Positions 19,634 to 28,247 of a stretch of DNA of 64,000 nt are shown here, piece by piece (the stretch's first letter is position 1; every line of letters starts with the position of its first letter). The notes beneath the pieces are model-generated. The model saw only the letters and a list, made by a program, of their open reading frames with translations. It was not told the origin of the DNA and did no database searches. The stretch is taken from the NCBI GenBank assembly GCA_013141115.1, contig JABFRP010000004.1, positions 248,001 through 312,000 on the forward strand, given 5' to 3'. This DNA comes from Ferruginibacter sp. Lineage in GTDB: Bacteria > Bacteroidota > Bacteroidia > Chitinophagales > Chitinophagaceae. A program made the translations under genes and the position numbers.

Positions 19634-19704
19634 AGCTCAACTGAATAGAGCATCCCGATTGCCAATCGGGATGGTTTTAGGTTTGAATCCTAATGCGGTC
19701 ACCA
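19634..19704 (+). tRNA. Partial tRNA-Gly(GCC)-like sequence lacking a paired 5' acceptor strand
   Basis: The D-arm (GCTC...GAGC), a perfect 5-bp anticodon stem around the loop TTGCCAA (anticodon GCC, Gly), a perfect 5-bp T-stem with loop TTTGAAT, then TGCGGTC, A and an encoded CCA are all present. The seven bases where the 5' acceptor strand should be (19626-19632, TTGGCAA) do not pair with TGCGGTC. It is therefore a 5'-truncated tRNA gene or the 3' tRNA copy left by an integrating element, and not likely a working tRNA. Confidence 0.7.
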
Positions 19705-19727
19705 AGTAGGTTGCACTACATTTCATT

Positions 19728-19756
19728 ATCTCTGTAAGTTCAATACTTACAGAGAT
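19728..19756 (+). terminator. Hairpin after the partial tRNA
   Basis: A perfect 12-bp inverted repeat (19728-19739 and 19745-19756) with a 5-base loop, 23 bases after the tRNA-like CCA. It is placed as a tRNA transcript terminator would be, although only a short T-rich tail follows. Confidence 0.65.
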
Positions 19757-19971
19757 TTATGTTTCACAACTCCCCACATGATTTACATTTTTGTTTGAGT
19801 AAAAGAAATTACTACTGCCCAACTATGATAGATACCAATTGGCTGAAAACAATATTAACAGGTCAACCCCGGGTTGATACATTGTTTTTCGATTTGAAAT
19901 CAATTAGCTTAAAAGGGGGATCAATGTGGTTGGTAGTTTGATGGCGCAGATATCCCGGCCATGGTCACAGC

Positions 19972-20607
19972 CTATCTGTATGCATTTCGTATTCGATTTC
20001 TGATTCTACTAAGTGATTCGGGCTTCACACCCAAATAACTGGCTATATGGTACAGTGGTACCAATTCAAATATTTCCGGCCTTGTTTTTAATAAATTATC
20101 GTATCGCTCTACTGGTGAAGATGAATTATAATTATTTACAGCCACCTTAAAATCTCCCAATTTTTTCTCCGTCTCAATTCTACAAAGTCTTTCCAGCCTT
20201 GGAAAGCGTTTGAACATTTCCAATTGAACTTCAAATGGAACAACGGATACAATGGAATCAACCACGCATTCCCAGTTAAGCAAAGAAGGTGATTTGCTAA
20301 ATTTGCTGGTATCATCACTCAGGCTATCACCAGCTGTATAAAACTCGGTAGTTATCTCTTCGCCGTCTTTTAAACAATATTCTCTGATACATCCTTTGTA
20401 CACATAATACCATGTCGTCGCTAACTTCCCTTCTTTCAGCAATAGGGTTCCTTTTTCTACTTTTTTAACTTCGGTAAATTCAGCAATAAATTCAGCCTCT
20501 TCCTTTGTAGAAAAGTTTAAATATTCTTCGGAATTAAGAACATTCATTATCTCATCATCCACCTCATTCATATTTTCTGCGATCTTCTTATTTTTTTTCA
20601 AGCTCAT
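19972..20607 (-). CDS. Crp/Fnr-family transcriptional regulator (tandem copy 1)
   Basis: A 211-residue regulator starting at MSLKKNKK. The frame extends further upstream but runs into the antisense of a VOC gene fragment. The N-terminal cyclic-nucleotide-binding-type domain has VEKGTLLLKEGKLATTWYYV and the segment CLKDGEEITTEFYTAGDSLS. The C-terminal helix-turn-helix is YHIASYLGVKPESLSRIRNRI. It is a close tandem duplicate of the gene at 20987-21631, with near-identical N- and C-termini and more differences around residues 85-135. It may regulate itself or the adjacent reductase gene. Bacteroidota members rarely keep cAMP-contact residues, so the ligand is unknown. Confidence 0.9.
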   Translation of the reverse strand: MSLKKNKKIAENMNEVDDEIMNVLNSEEYLNFSTKEEAEFIAEFTEVKKVEKGTLLLKEGKLATTWYYVYKGCIREYCLKDGEEITTEFYTAGDSLSDDTSKFSKSPSLLNWECVVDSIVSVVPFEVQLEMFKRFPRLERLCRIETEKKLGDFKVAVNNYNSSSPVERYDNLLKTRPEIFELVPLYHIASYLGVKPESLSRIRNRIRNAYR

Positions 20608-20731
20608 TGCATGTAAGGTTTTGAGCTTAAAATTGCTAATAATGGTCAAAAGATATATTTCTTTTCTACGAACGGATAGTTTTGATCTATGATTTTGACG
20701 GAAATGCTGATATTCAGGGCATTTACAAACT

Positions 20732-20806
20732 AAACCTTGGGGACAAAAAGAATTTGCAATACTTGACCCGGATAACAACTTACTTACGTTTGGACAAGAA
20801 ATTTAG
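20732..20806 (+). pseudogene. 3' fragment of a VOC-family gene
   Basis: Twenty-four codons plus stop reading KPWGQKEFAILDPDNNLLTF then GQEI. This matches the C-terminal end of the VOC protein at 40527-40886 (PWGQKEFALLDPDNNLLTF). Nothing of the 5' part remains. It lies between the two Crp/Fnr genes on the opposite strand. Confidence 0.85.
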
Positions 20807-20986
20807 TGTGGAGACGGCAGATTTTATTGAATAGAAATACCGGTATGTATGTTATAGATTGATAATAATATAAAACAACAAACTAATAATCAGCACTTTT
20901 TTATGCCTGATTTATTATTAACTGTCTTTTCTCCAACTGGCTTTAGCAGGTAGTTAAATGATTGCTGTAATCGTCTTAAATCAGGT

Positions 20987-21631
20987 TCATAAAGCCATTC
21001 TGTCTGCATTTCTTATCCGGTTTCTGATTCTACTCAGCGATTCCGGCTTTACACCTAAATAACTGGCTATATGGTACAGCGGTACCAATTCAAATATTTC
21101 CGGCCTTGTTTTTAATAAATTATCGTATCGCTCTACTGGTGAAGATGAATTATAATTATTTGCAGCCAGCTTAAAATCACCCAATTTTTTCTCCGCTTCA
21201 ATTCTGCAAAGAATTTCCAATCTTGGAAAACGTTTATACATTTCCGACTCAACTTCAAATGGAACCACGGACACGATGGAATCAATCACGCATTCCCAGT
21301 TAAGCAAAGAAGGGGATTTGTTCCATCTACTGACATCATCACTCAAGCTATCACCAGTTGTATAAAACCCGGTAGTTATCTCTTCGCCGTCTTTTAAGCA
21401 ATATTCCCTGATACATCCTTTGTACACATGATAACATGCCGTTGCTAACCTCCCTGCTTTCAGCAAAAGGGTTCCTTTTTCTACTTTTTTAACTTCGGTA
21501 AATTCAGCAATAAATTCAGCCTCTTCTTTTGTAGGAACGTGTAAATATTCTTTGTCCTTTAGAACATTCGCTATTTCATCCTCCGCCTCCATCACATTTT
21601 CTGTGATCTTCTTACTTTTTTTCAAACTCAT
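20987..21631 (-). CDS. Crp/Fnr-family transcriptional regulator (tandem copy 2)
   Basis: A 214-residue paralog of the regulator at 19972-20607, starting at MSLKKSKK. The coding-like identity continues 5' of the start in both copies (LKTLHAMSLKK), which shows that the duplication included the leader. It has the same domain order: a cNMP-binding beta-roll with VEKGTLLLKAGRLATACYHV, and the helix-turn-helix YHIASYLGVKPESLSRIRNRI, identical to copy 1. Identical recognition helices suggest the same operator. It lies 108 bases downstream of the reductase gene on the same strand. Confidence 0.9.
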   Translation of the reverse strand: MSLKKSKKITENVMEAEDEIANVLKDKEYLHVPTKEEAEFIAEFTEVKKVEKGTLLLKAGRLATACYHVYKGCIREYCLKDGEEITTGFYTTGDSLSDDVSRWNKSPSLLNWECVIDSIVSVVPFEVESEMYKRFPRLEILCRIEAEKKLGDFKLAANNYNSSSPVERYDNLLKTRPEIFELVPLYHIASYLGVKPESLSRIRNRIRNADRMAL

Positions 21632-21739
21632 TGCATGTAAGGTTTTGAGTTCGAAATTACTAAAAATGTTCAATAGCTAAATTGTTTTTAGTACGAACGG
21701 ATCATTCTGATGATATGTTTTGCCGGAGAATCAAAAATG

Positions 21740-22702
21740 TTAACTAAAACTAATAATCACATTACCCTTTTTTTGTCCAGTCATTACATATTCAAACGCA
21801 GTAGCTATTTCATCAATTCGATACCTTCTGTCAATTAAGGGTATAAACTGATCTTTTTCAACCAGTTCATTAATAAAAGCCATACTACGCTGTATTGAAA
21901 AAGGAAATGCAAATTTTACTTTTTTGTTTCTCATAAATGGAGAGATCAATGCCAGTAATGGGTTTTGCCAATAGGGGCCTAGTTCAGAAGAAATATAAAT
22001 ACCATGATGCTTTAGTATGGGTTTGCATTTTCCAAAAGTACTCTTGCCAACAGCATCAAAAATAAAATCAAACTGTTCATCCAGTTTAGTAAAATCTTCC
22101 AAGGTATAATCAATCACTTTATCTGCACCCATTGATCGTAAAACAGGAACATACGAAGTATCGCAGGTAACCGTAACATGAAAGCCCTTATACTTTAAAA
22201 ACTGTAAAACAGCGCTACCGATGGCCCCTGTTCCCCCGTTTATTAAAATTTTATCATCTTTTTTTAGCACTACTTTTTCTAAAAAATAAAAAGCATAATG
22301 TGCACCTTCCAAACTCGCTGCCGCTTGTTCATGCGTAATGTTGGTTGGTTTTTTTAATATGGCTCTTTTGGTTGACACACAAAAATAAGAAGCATGCGAA
22401 CCGATTCCCTGATCAAAGAAACCATATACCTCATCGCTAATATTAAATTCATTAACGTCATCTCCCTTAGCCACCACCAGGCCCGAAAAATCAGAACCGG
22501 TAACTTTAAGCCTGGGTTTAATTATCCCGGTAAATAACCTGATCGCCCAGGGTTTTCCTGTAAGCACTCCACAATCGGAGCGATTAACTGTAGTGGCTTT
22601 AACTTTAATGAGTACCTCATTTTTTTTAGGCACAGGTATTTGTAACACTTTTACATGTAATACACCTGGTGGGCCATAATTTTGTCTTACAGCAGCTTTC
22701 AT
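21740..22702 (-). CDS. Zinc-independent MDR-family NAD(P)H:quinone oxidoreductase-like enzyme
   Basis: A 320-residue medium-chain dehydrogenase/reductase. The N-terminal GroES-like domain has NEVLIKVKATTVNRSDCGV and GSDFSGLVVAKG. The Rossmann domain has the NADPH-binding NGGTGAIGSAVLQFLKYKG. The Cys/His zinc ligands of classical alcohol dehydrogenases are not evident, so it fits the quinone reductase (zeta-crystallin-like) branch, reducing quinones or activated alkenes in the cytosol. It precedes the two Crp/Fnr genes on the same strand and could be co-transcribed with them. Confidence 0.88.
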   Translation of the reverse strand: MKAAVRQNYGPPGVLHVKVLQIPVPKKNEVLIKVKATTVNRSDCGVLTGKPWAIRLFTGIIKPRLKVTGSDFSGLVVAKGDDVNEFNISDEVYGFFDQGIGSHASYFCVSTKRAILKKPTNITHEQAAASLEGAHYAFYFLEKVVLKKDDKILINGGTGAIGSAVLQFLKYKGFHVTVTCDTSYVPVLRSMGADKVIDYTLEDFTKLDEQFDFIFDAVGKSTFGKCKPILKHHGIYISSELGPYWQNPLLALISPFMRNKKVKFAFPFSIQRSMAFINELVEKDQFIPLIDRRYRIDEIATAFEYVMTGQKKGNVIISFS

Positions 22703-22729
22703 TGTATTAGTGAGTTATTATTTAAATGA

Positions 22730-22918
22730 TCAATCAATTACTAAAAATACACACGGTACATCAAATTGGGAAACACTGACGACTGCTTCATGTAACCAAT
22801 CGGTTGCTGTTTCAGAAGCAGGGGCATGTTTAAAACCACCCCGCTTGCTGGCATTATAATTATTGGCATCAAATACCAGTTTAAGCCAGTTTGTTTCCGG
22901 CTGCAGAGTCAAATGGTC
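22730..22918 (-). pseudogene. C-terminal remnant of an unrecognised protein
   Basis: A 60-codon open stretch without an ATG, directly after the stop of the secreted protein gene at 22919. It reads TNWLKLVFDANNYNASKRGG, then SETATDWLHEAVVSVSQFDV. Its last 65 bases are repeated in diverged form at 23521-23585. The family was not recognised. Confidence 0.4.
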
Positions 22919-23272
22919 CTACTTCTGCAATTCGAATCTGTAAAATTGCTTCTTAAAAGCAAAGTGAAATATTTCGGTTTGAGCATTATGTACCGGATAG
23001 GCATTAATAAATATCCAACCTTCACTACCCATATAATTCATGGCGTCAATTATAGTATTGAATTTGCGGATCTTCCCTTGCTCATCTTTAAGCCTGGTAT
23101 CCTGCCAAAACCTTTTTACATCCCCAAAATCAATATCAATTGTTACTTTGTTACTAAGCAGCCTTGGAGTGGCAATTAACTGACAATACTGTTCCACTTT
23201 AGAACTGTCTGTTTGTGCGTTTGAGAACAGTGTAAGAATCATAAAAAAGCCAACGGTCAATAATTTTTTCAT
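22919..23272 (-). CDS. Small secreted protein of unknown function
   Basis: A 117-residue protein with a signal peptide (KKLLTVGFFMILTLFSNAQ). The mature part reads VTIDIDFGDVKRFWQDTRL and ends with INAYPVHNAQTEIFHFAFKK. The DAMNYMGSEGWIF segment recalls a family of short exported Bacteroidota proteins with a YMGxxGWEF motif, known to me only as conserved hypotheticals. It probably acts in the periplasm. A 60-codon remnant follows immediately. Confidence 0.75.
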   Translation of the reverse strand: MKKLLTVGFFMILTLFSNAQTDSSKVEQYCQLIATPRLLSNKVTIDIDFGDVKRFWQDTRLKDEQGKIRKFNTIIDAMNYMGSEGWIFINAYPVHNAQTEIFHFAFKKQFYRFELQK

Positions 23273-23772
23273 GTTAATATTTGTTTTTAATCTATAAAAT
23301 TCGCATGCTTATCACCTTGGCAATAGCCATAGTGATACCAATCGGGACAATAATTAATAAAATATTGTTTGCCCTGTATTACCTGTTTAGAAAATAATAA
23401 GTGAGCCCCTTGATAATAATTACGTCTATACTTTTCATTGAAAAATCTGTTTAACAAATTTTAGCGACTGGTTCTGTTTACTTTCATTAAAACCGGTGCG
23501 TATTTCTAAAAATATTCCACTAAAAATACACCCTGTACATCAAATTAGGAAACACCGAAGACTACTTCATATAACCAACGGATCCAGGTTCAATTGGATC
23601 ATAAAACTCTCTAAGTCTTGCCCTGTTATTGGTGATGTTGTCAATATTGAAAAACACACTAGTGCACCCTTTAAGTAACAAAAAACTATTATCAGTTATT
23701 TGCCCCACTTTAAGTAAAACTGTGTTTTTGTGTAACATCCTGTAACATATAAATTTTGCAATACATTTTCTT
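23273..23772. other. Gap with a duplicated fragment and a 30-codon hydrophobic frame
   Basis: Bases 23521-23585 are a diverged copy of 22742-22806 (the remnant described there). A short plus-strand frame (23305-23397) encodes 30 residues with one membrane helix (LAIAIVIPIGTIINKILFAL). It lacks a clear ribosome site, so it may be chance. Nothing else was recognised. Confidence 0.45.
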
Positions 23773-24570
23773 TTATGGTATTACTACATTTCTTTTTTGA
23801 TAAGTATTTGCACCAAATACACCAATTGCATTGCCTTTAATATTACTTATAGGATTGTCTGGAACTGCCTGAGGACTGCCTGTAGAAGATTGAGAAAAAC
23901 TGAACCAATATTTGTAATTGTTATAGTCTATACAATTCATCACAACTTCAATAATATCGCCTTTTTTAAATTCATCTTTTTCTCTCGAGTATATTAATGG
24001 AAAAGTTGCTTTTTTGCCGTCAATAAATAAATCATCATAAGCAAAAGCATCTTTAATTAACCTGCCATTTTTAAACAGAAATAAATTGTAGTTGTTTCCA
24101 AGCCCTTTTGGATCGTTGTAAAAAGGGGTTACCACTTTAACCGTCTTGCCAAAATTTGGAAAATCTTCAACCACAAGAGAATCAAAATTTACCATTGTTG
24201 GCATTTTAGAACTTGAGGTAAGTGTAACAGCATTTGTTACTACTTTAAGATGGTATGTTTTGCCTGTAATGCCTGCTAAACTTGTATTTCGGTAAACACC
24301 ATTTGACACTTCTGGCAAAGAATAAACAGTTCCATTATCTTCCTGGATTGTAACTGTTGCACCAATTAATGGTACAATGTTATTATCGGAGTTTACTTTA
24401 TTTGTATAGGATAAATTGACAATACTACCTACTGTTAAACTATTGGTTACTTGTCCATCAACCACTATTACCGGAGTACTTGTATTTAGATCTAAGTCTA
24501 TTACTTTTTCGCAACCAGATAAGCCAAATACAAGTATAGCTATATAAATAATTGGATTTATTTTTTTCAT
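23773..24570 (-). CDS. DUF4249-family lipoprotein, partner of TonB receptor
   Basis: A 265-residue lipoprotein with lipobox FGLSGC, then EKVIDLDLNTSTPVIVVDG, the standard opening of DUF4249 proteins. An Ig-like beta domain follows (GATVTIQEDNGTVYSLPE; YRNTSLAGITGKTYHLKV). DUF4249 genes are regularly found directly after a TonB-dependent receptor with a carboxypeptidase-like N-terminal domain, as here (18 bases). It is expected to sit at the outer membrane and assist that receptor. The cargo is unknown. Confidence 0.9.
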   Translation of the reverse strand: MKKINPIIYIAILVFGLSGCEKVIDLDLNTSTPVIVVDGQVTNSLTVGSIVNLSYTNKVNSDNNIVPLIGATVTIQEDNGTVYSLPEVSNGVYRNTSLAGITGKTYHLKVVTNAVTLTSSSKMPTMVNFDSLVVEDFPNFGKTVKVVTPFYNDPKGLGNNYNLFLFKNGRLIKDAFAYDDLFIDGKKATFPLIYSREKDEFKKGDIIEVVMNCIDYNNYKYWFSFSQSSTGSPQAVPDNPISNIKGNAIGVFGANTYQKRNVVIP

Positions 24571-24588
24571 TTGTTTATTATTGATTGA

Positions 24589-26919
24589 TTAAAATTTGAA
24601 ATTGTAAGATATAGATGGAACCCAACGGAATAAGCTGGTTTGAACAGTTTCGGTAAGATTAGGATTGTCTTTATTATCTCTAAAATTAATGGTGAACGCA
24701 TTTTCTCTACCATATACATTGTACAAACTAAATACAAGCTCTTTTGACCATTTTTTTGTTTTCTTTAATTGCCAGGTTGCACCAAAATCTAAACGATGGT
24801 AGGTAGGCATTCTATCAGCATTTCTACTGTTGTAGTAATAAACTGTTTGTCCATTAACTTGATATTTACCCGTAGGAAATGTAACAGCACTGCCAGTGTA
24901 GAAAACAAAGTTTCCACTTAGCGTCCATTTTTTACTTAACTGATAAATTCCAACAATGGATATATCGTGGGTTCTATCTTGAGTTGCATTGTACCATTCA
25001 TTGTTATTAATACCATTAATTTTTCTTTCCGACTTGCTTAAAGTATAACTAATCCATCCAGTAAGTGTTCCTGTTTTTTTCTTTAACATAAACTCTATAC
25101 CATAAGCCCTGCCTTTGCCAAAAAGTAATTGTGCTTCTATGGTTTCGTTTAAAAACAAGTCAGCACCATTTCTATAGTCTAAAACATTTTCCATTTCTTT
25201 ATAGTAAGCTTCAGCAGTAAATTCGTAAGTGTTTAGTAATATGTTTGAATAATAACCTAAGCTAAACTGATTACTAATTTGTGGTTTAATTATATTACTT
25301 GTACTTGCCCATTTGTCTAAAGGATTAGAACCATTTGAATTGGTTATTTGATGCATATACTGAGCATTGCGAGTATATGCTGCTTTGACGGATGTATTGG
25401 CATCTAACATATAACCTATAGAAACTCTTGGCTCAAGGTTGCAATAAGTTTTTACTATCTCTTCTTTTGCATATTTAATAGTGTCTTTAATATTGCCTTT
25501 TTCATCTATATTAAAAAAGTTGCCACCGCCCATTACATTAAAACCACTAAGCCTTGCACCAAGTGTTATGTTTAAATTTTTGTTAGGCTTAAACACATTG
25601 CTTGCATATAGTGCATTTTCGAAAGAATATCTTTTATCTTGAATTTTATCGTTGATGCTAGAAGTGGCATTACTTGTAATTTCTCCGGGACGAATAATAT
25701 GATAAATGCCGGACCATCCAAAACGTAAATTGTTTTTATTGTTGATGCTGTACTGGTAATCTTGCTTTAAATTCCAATCTCTGATTTGAGAAAATATTCT
25801 TATATCGTTTGTGCCGTTTTTAACTTTAAACTCATAGTTGTAATTACTAAAAATTGCTGAAGTATTTAAAAATAAACGACTGTTAAAAATATGATTCCAA
25901 CGTAAAGATCCGGTTCCATTGCCCCAGTTGGTTGTAAATTGATCATTAAATCCTAATAGATCTTTACCAAAATATCCACTTAAATAAAGCTTATCTTTTT
26001 TGCCTAGTTCATAGTTTAACTTAGCATTTAAATCGTAAAAATATAATTTATTATCCTTGTATTTTTCATCCATTTTTAGAAATACATCAGCATAAGTTCT
26101 TCGGCCAGTAATTAAAAAAGAAGATTTGTTTTTTTGTATAGGTCCTTCAACATTTAGTTTAGCACTAATAAGACCCAAACTGCCACTAACACTGGTGTTT
26201 TGGTTGTTTCCTTCATTCATTCTTACATCCAATACACTGCTTAATCTTCCTCCATATTGTGCTGGCATCCCTCCTTTATACACTGCAATATCTTTTATAG
26301 CATCGCTATTAAAAGTAGAAAAGAAACCAAACAAATGACCTGCATTGTAAATGTTAGCCTCGTCTAAAATTATTTGATTTTGATCGGTACTTCCACCTCT
26401 TACAAAAATGCCACTATTACCTTCGCCAGCAGTTTTAATGCCAGGTAGTAATTGAATAGTTTTCAATAAATCTTTTTCACCAAAAATTACTGGAATGTTT
26501 TTGGCTTCTTGTACCGATAATTTTTCGATACCCATTTGTGAACCAGCGACAGAACGACCAGAAGATTTGCTGCTGGTAACTGTAACACTTGCTAACTCGT
26601 AATTTGCTTCTAAAAGACTAATATTTTTTTCTATGTTACTTACTAAACTAATAGTTAAAGTATCTGCCGTTTTGCCTAATGCATTATACACAATTTGGTA
26701 GGTATCAGGTACTAGTGAAATGCTGTAAAAGCCATACTCATTTGAAGTTGTGCCATAATCACTATTTAACACCTTAATACTTGCACCAATAATGTACTCT
26801 CCATTATTTTTACTTTTAATACTACCACTAATTGTGTAGTTTTTTTGCCCAATTGCTTTTTGGGCAGAGCTGAATAATGAAAGCAATAAAAGGGTTTTCA
26901 TTGTTTTTCTAATTGTCAT
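24589..26919 (-). CDS. TonB-dependent receptor with carboxypeptidase-like regulatory domain
   Basis: A 776-residue outer membrane receptor. MKTLLLLSLFSSAQKAIGQ is a signal peptide, and an alternative ATG six codons later (26901) gives the cleaner start. A CarboxypepD_reg-like domain follows (YTISGSIKSKNNGEYIIGAS; FYSISLVPDTYQIVYNALG), then the plug with KDLLKTIQLLPGIKTAGEG and IFVRGGSTDQNQIILDEANI, and a barrel ending SISYNFKF. It is transcribed with the DUF4249 lipoprotein. A palindrome shared with two other minus-strand units lies about 70 bases upstream (26989-27007). The substrate is unknown; the architecture fits small-molecule or peptide uptake rather than a SusCD system. Confidence 0.93.
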   Translation of the reverse strand: MTIRKTMKTLLLLSLFSSAQKAIGQKNYTISGSIKSKNNGEYIIGASIKVLNSDYGTTSNEYGFYSISLVPDTYQIVYNALGKTADTLTISLVSNIEKNISLLEANYELASVTVTSSKSSGRSVAGSQMGIEKLSVQEAKNIPVIFGEKDLLKTIQLLPGIKTAGEGNSGIFVRGGSTDQNQIILDEANIYNAGHLFGFFSTFNSDAIKDIAVYKGGMPAQYGGRLSSVLDVRMNEGNNQNTSVSGSLGLISAKLNVEGPIQKNKSSFLITGRRTYADVFLKMDEKYKDNKLYFYDLNAKLNYELGKKDKLYLSGYFGKDLLGFNDQFTTNWGNGTGSLRWNHIFNSRLFLNTSAIFSNYNYEFKVKNGTNDIRIFSQIRDWNLKQDYQYSINNKNNLRFGWSGIYHIIRPGEITSNATSSINDKIQDKRYSFENALYASNVFKPNKNLNITLGARLSGFNVMGGGNFFNIDEKGNIKDTIKYAKEEIVKTYCNLEPRVSIGYMLDANTSVKAAYTRNAQYMHQITNSNGSNPLDKWASTSNIIKPQISNQFSLGYYSNILLNTYEFTAEAYYKEMENVLDYRNGADLFLNETIEAQLLFGKGRAYGIEFMLKKKTGTLTGWISYTLSKSERKINGINNNEWYNATQDRTHDISIVGIYQLSKKWTLSGNFVFYTGSAVTFPTGKYQVNGQTVYYYNSRNADRMPTYHRLDFGATWQLKKTKKWSKELVFSLYNVYGRENAFTINFRDNKDNPNLTETVQTSLFRWVPSISYNFKF

Positions 26920-26959
26920 AATAATAATAATATTAAACTTCTATTTTAATTAATCAATG

Positions 26960-27008
26960 CAAAATTTAAATAGCAAAATGAAAAGAAATTAACTTAAGCT
27001 AAGAAAGA
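26960..27008 (-). promoter_or_regulatory. Candidate operator and promoter for the TonB receptor
   Basis: On the plus strand, TTAACTTAAGCTAAGAAAG (26989-27007) matches the palindromes at 28210 and 28982 (TTGACTTAAGTTAAGAAA) with two differences. A weak -7-like box (TAAATTTTG on the minus strand, 26968-26960) lies 21 bases downstream, close to the 23-base spacing at the other two sites. Confidence 0.55.
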
Positions 27009-27060
27009 GGATGTTTACTGAGCAGGTATTCTGTGTACTGCAGCGTAAAGACACTCCGTA

Positions 27061-27516
27061 TTAATGCCGAAGGTTTATGGAATTGAATGTTTTAAAACGG
27101 GGCCATTTCCATGAATAACGGATAATTACACAAAGAAGAACGACTTCTGCAACAGCGCCAAACACCATGTGCATCCAAGCCTCTCCTGCCAAATTAAACA
27201 ATGTATAGGGAATATATACCACGGCAATAATGATATTTGCCCAACGATTTACTTTAGCCGGCAGGGCAACAGAAAGGAAAATCATCAGTGCCGGAATTGT
27301 CACTGAGGCGAGTGCTGCCAAAAGAAACCCTTGTGTAATGTCAAATACAAACACCTTCCCTTTCAGGATATCTTCTATTTTGCCCGGCATATACAAGGCG
27401 AAATAATCAACATAGATATAGAGAAACATAAAACTCGCCCACAGCGCAGCAAGCTTCAGTTTCAAACTGACTTTAATGTCTTCCAGTGCATTTTGTGGTG
27501 TTTTTTGTGCGTTCAT
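27061..27516 (-). CDS. Small four-helix membrane protein (DUF6326-like)
   Basis: A 151-residue membrane protein with four helices. It starts with the segment LEDIKVSLKLKLAALWASFMF, then YVDYFALYMPGKIEDILKGK, and ends in a WKWPR tail. It is paralogous to 57592-58017 (LEDVKINIKIKLSALWAS; YGDYFELYVPGKVEGLLNGK). I associate this pattern with DUF6326, and no function is known. It lies 10 bases downstream of the beta-barrel gene at 27527-28153 and is probably co-transcribed with it. Confidence 0.75.
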   Translation of the reverse strand: MNAQKTPQNALEDIKVSLKLKLAALWASFMFLYIYVDYFALYMPGKIEDILKGKVFVFDITQGFLLAALASVTIPALMIFLSVALPAKVNRWANIIIAVVYIPYTLFNLAGEAWMHMVFGAVAEVVLLCVIIRYSWKWPRFKTFNSINLRH

Positions 27517-27526
27517 AAAATATCAA

Positions 27527-28153
27527 TTAAAAGTTATACCCAAAATGAAGCCCTGGTTCAGGTGTGTATTTTGGCCACTTGTCATCTTTTTGTTTAAATC
27601 CATCAGGCATTTTTGTGTGATAAGCACGGCCAGCAATACCAAGTGATGGTTCTATAAAAAGCCTATCCTTAAAGAGTTTAATGTGATAGCCAATTCGGTT
27701 AGTGTTGAATATAATGAAACCATTACCCACCTTATTACCGTTTTCATTCTTAAATGTTTGCCACATAGGCATTACGTGTACTGCTACGTAAAGACCTTTC
27801 CAAAAAAACCTTTGATAAGCAAGACCAATACCATACTCACGAATATATCCCGGAAATTTTTCCTCCGGCTTTCCGTATGATTTTTTGTTTAAAAATGGGT
27901 TAATGCCAAGGGGCCAGGCATGTTTCCAGGTTATTAGTTCAAGGGAAATTACATCCTTTCCTGTGATGCGATAGCCTAAATTGAGTTGAGCGAAGCCGGG
28001 GGGATTTACCTTAGCTAAATTTCCAAACAAAAATAAGGTACTACCAACGAAACACCGTTTGTAAGTGCTGTCTGTTTTAGCATATTGTGCTTTGAGTGGG
28101 AGAGTGCTTGTCATCATTAAGACAAAACCAATGAATAAAATTTTCTTTTGCAT
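27527..28153 (-). CDS. Secreted beta-barrel-like protein (paralog pair, member 1)
   Basis: A 208-residue protein with signal peptide (ILFIGFVLMMTSTLPLKAQ) and an alternating hydrophobic-aromatic pattern typical of small outer membrane barrels: FAQLNLGYRITGKDVISLEL, GIGLAYQRFFWKGLYVAVHV, and an end at PGLHFGYNF with terminal Phe. It is a diverged duplicate of 28248-28922. It probably forms a small barrel in the outer membrane. The promoter and shared palindrome lie just upstream (28180-28228). Confidence 0.78.
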   Translation of the reverse strand: MQKKILFIGFVLMMTSTLPLKAQYAKTDSTYKRCFVGSTLFLFGNLAKVNPPGFAQLNLGYRITGKDVISLELITWKHAWPLGINPFLNKKSYGKPEEKFPGYIREYGIGLAYQRFFWKGLYVAVHVMPMWQTFKNENGNKVGNGFIIFNTNRIGYHIKLFKDRLFIEPSLGIAGRAYHTKMPDGFKQKDDKWPKYTPEPGLHFGYNF

Positions 28154-28179
28154 TTCTTTTTTTTTGTTAAACGATATTG

Positions 28180-28228
28180 CAAAAGTAGATTGGCGAGATA
28201 CATAACTAGTTGACTTAAGTTAAGAAAG
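28180..28228 (-). promoter_or_regulatory. Promoter and palindromic operator, beta-barrel gene 1
   Basis: TACTTTTG on the minus strand (28187-28180) is a TAnnTTTG -7 box, about 27 bases before the ATG. The palindrome TTGACTTAAGTTAA (28210-28223, core ACTTAAGT) plus GAAAG sits 23 bases upstream of it, over the -33 region. The whole block of about 55 bases is repeated before the second barrel gene. Confidence 0.7.
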
Positions 28229-28247
28229 GGAGTTACTTTTGCTTTTT

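Noticed and set aside
19759-19941. Sixty-codon plus-strand frame after the tRNA-like hairpin
   Set aside because: No signal, domain or ribosome site, and only a weak echo (TNWLK) of the remnant at 22730. It was not counted as a gene.
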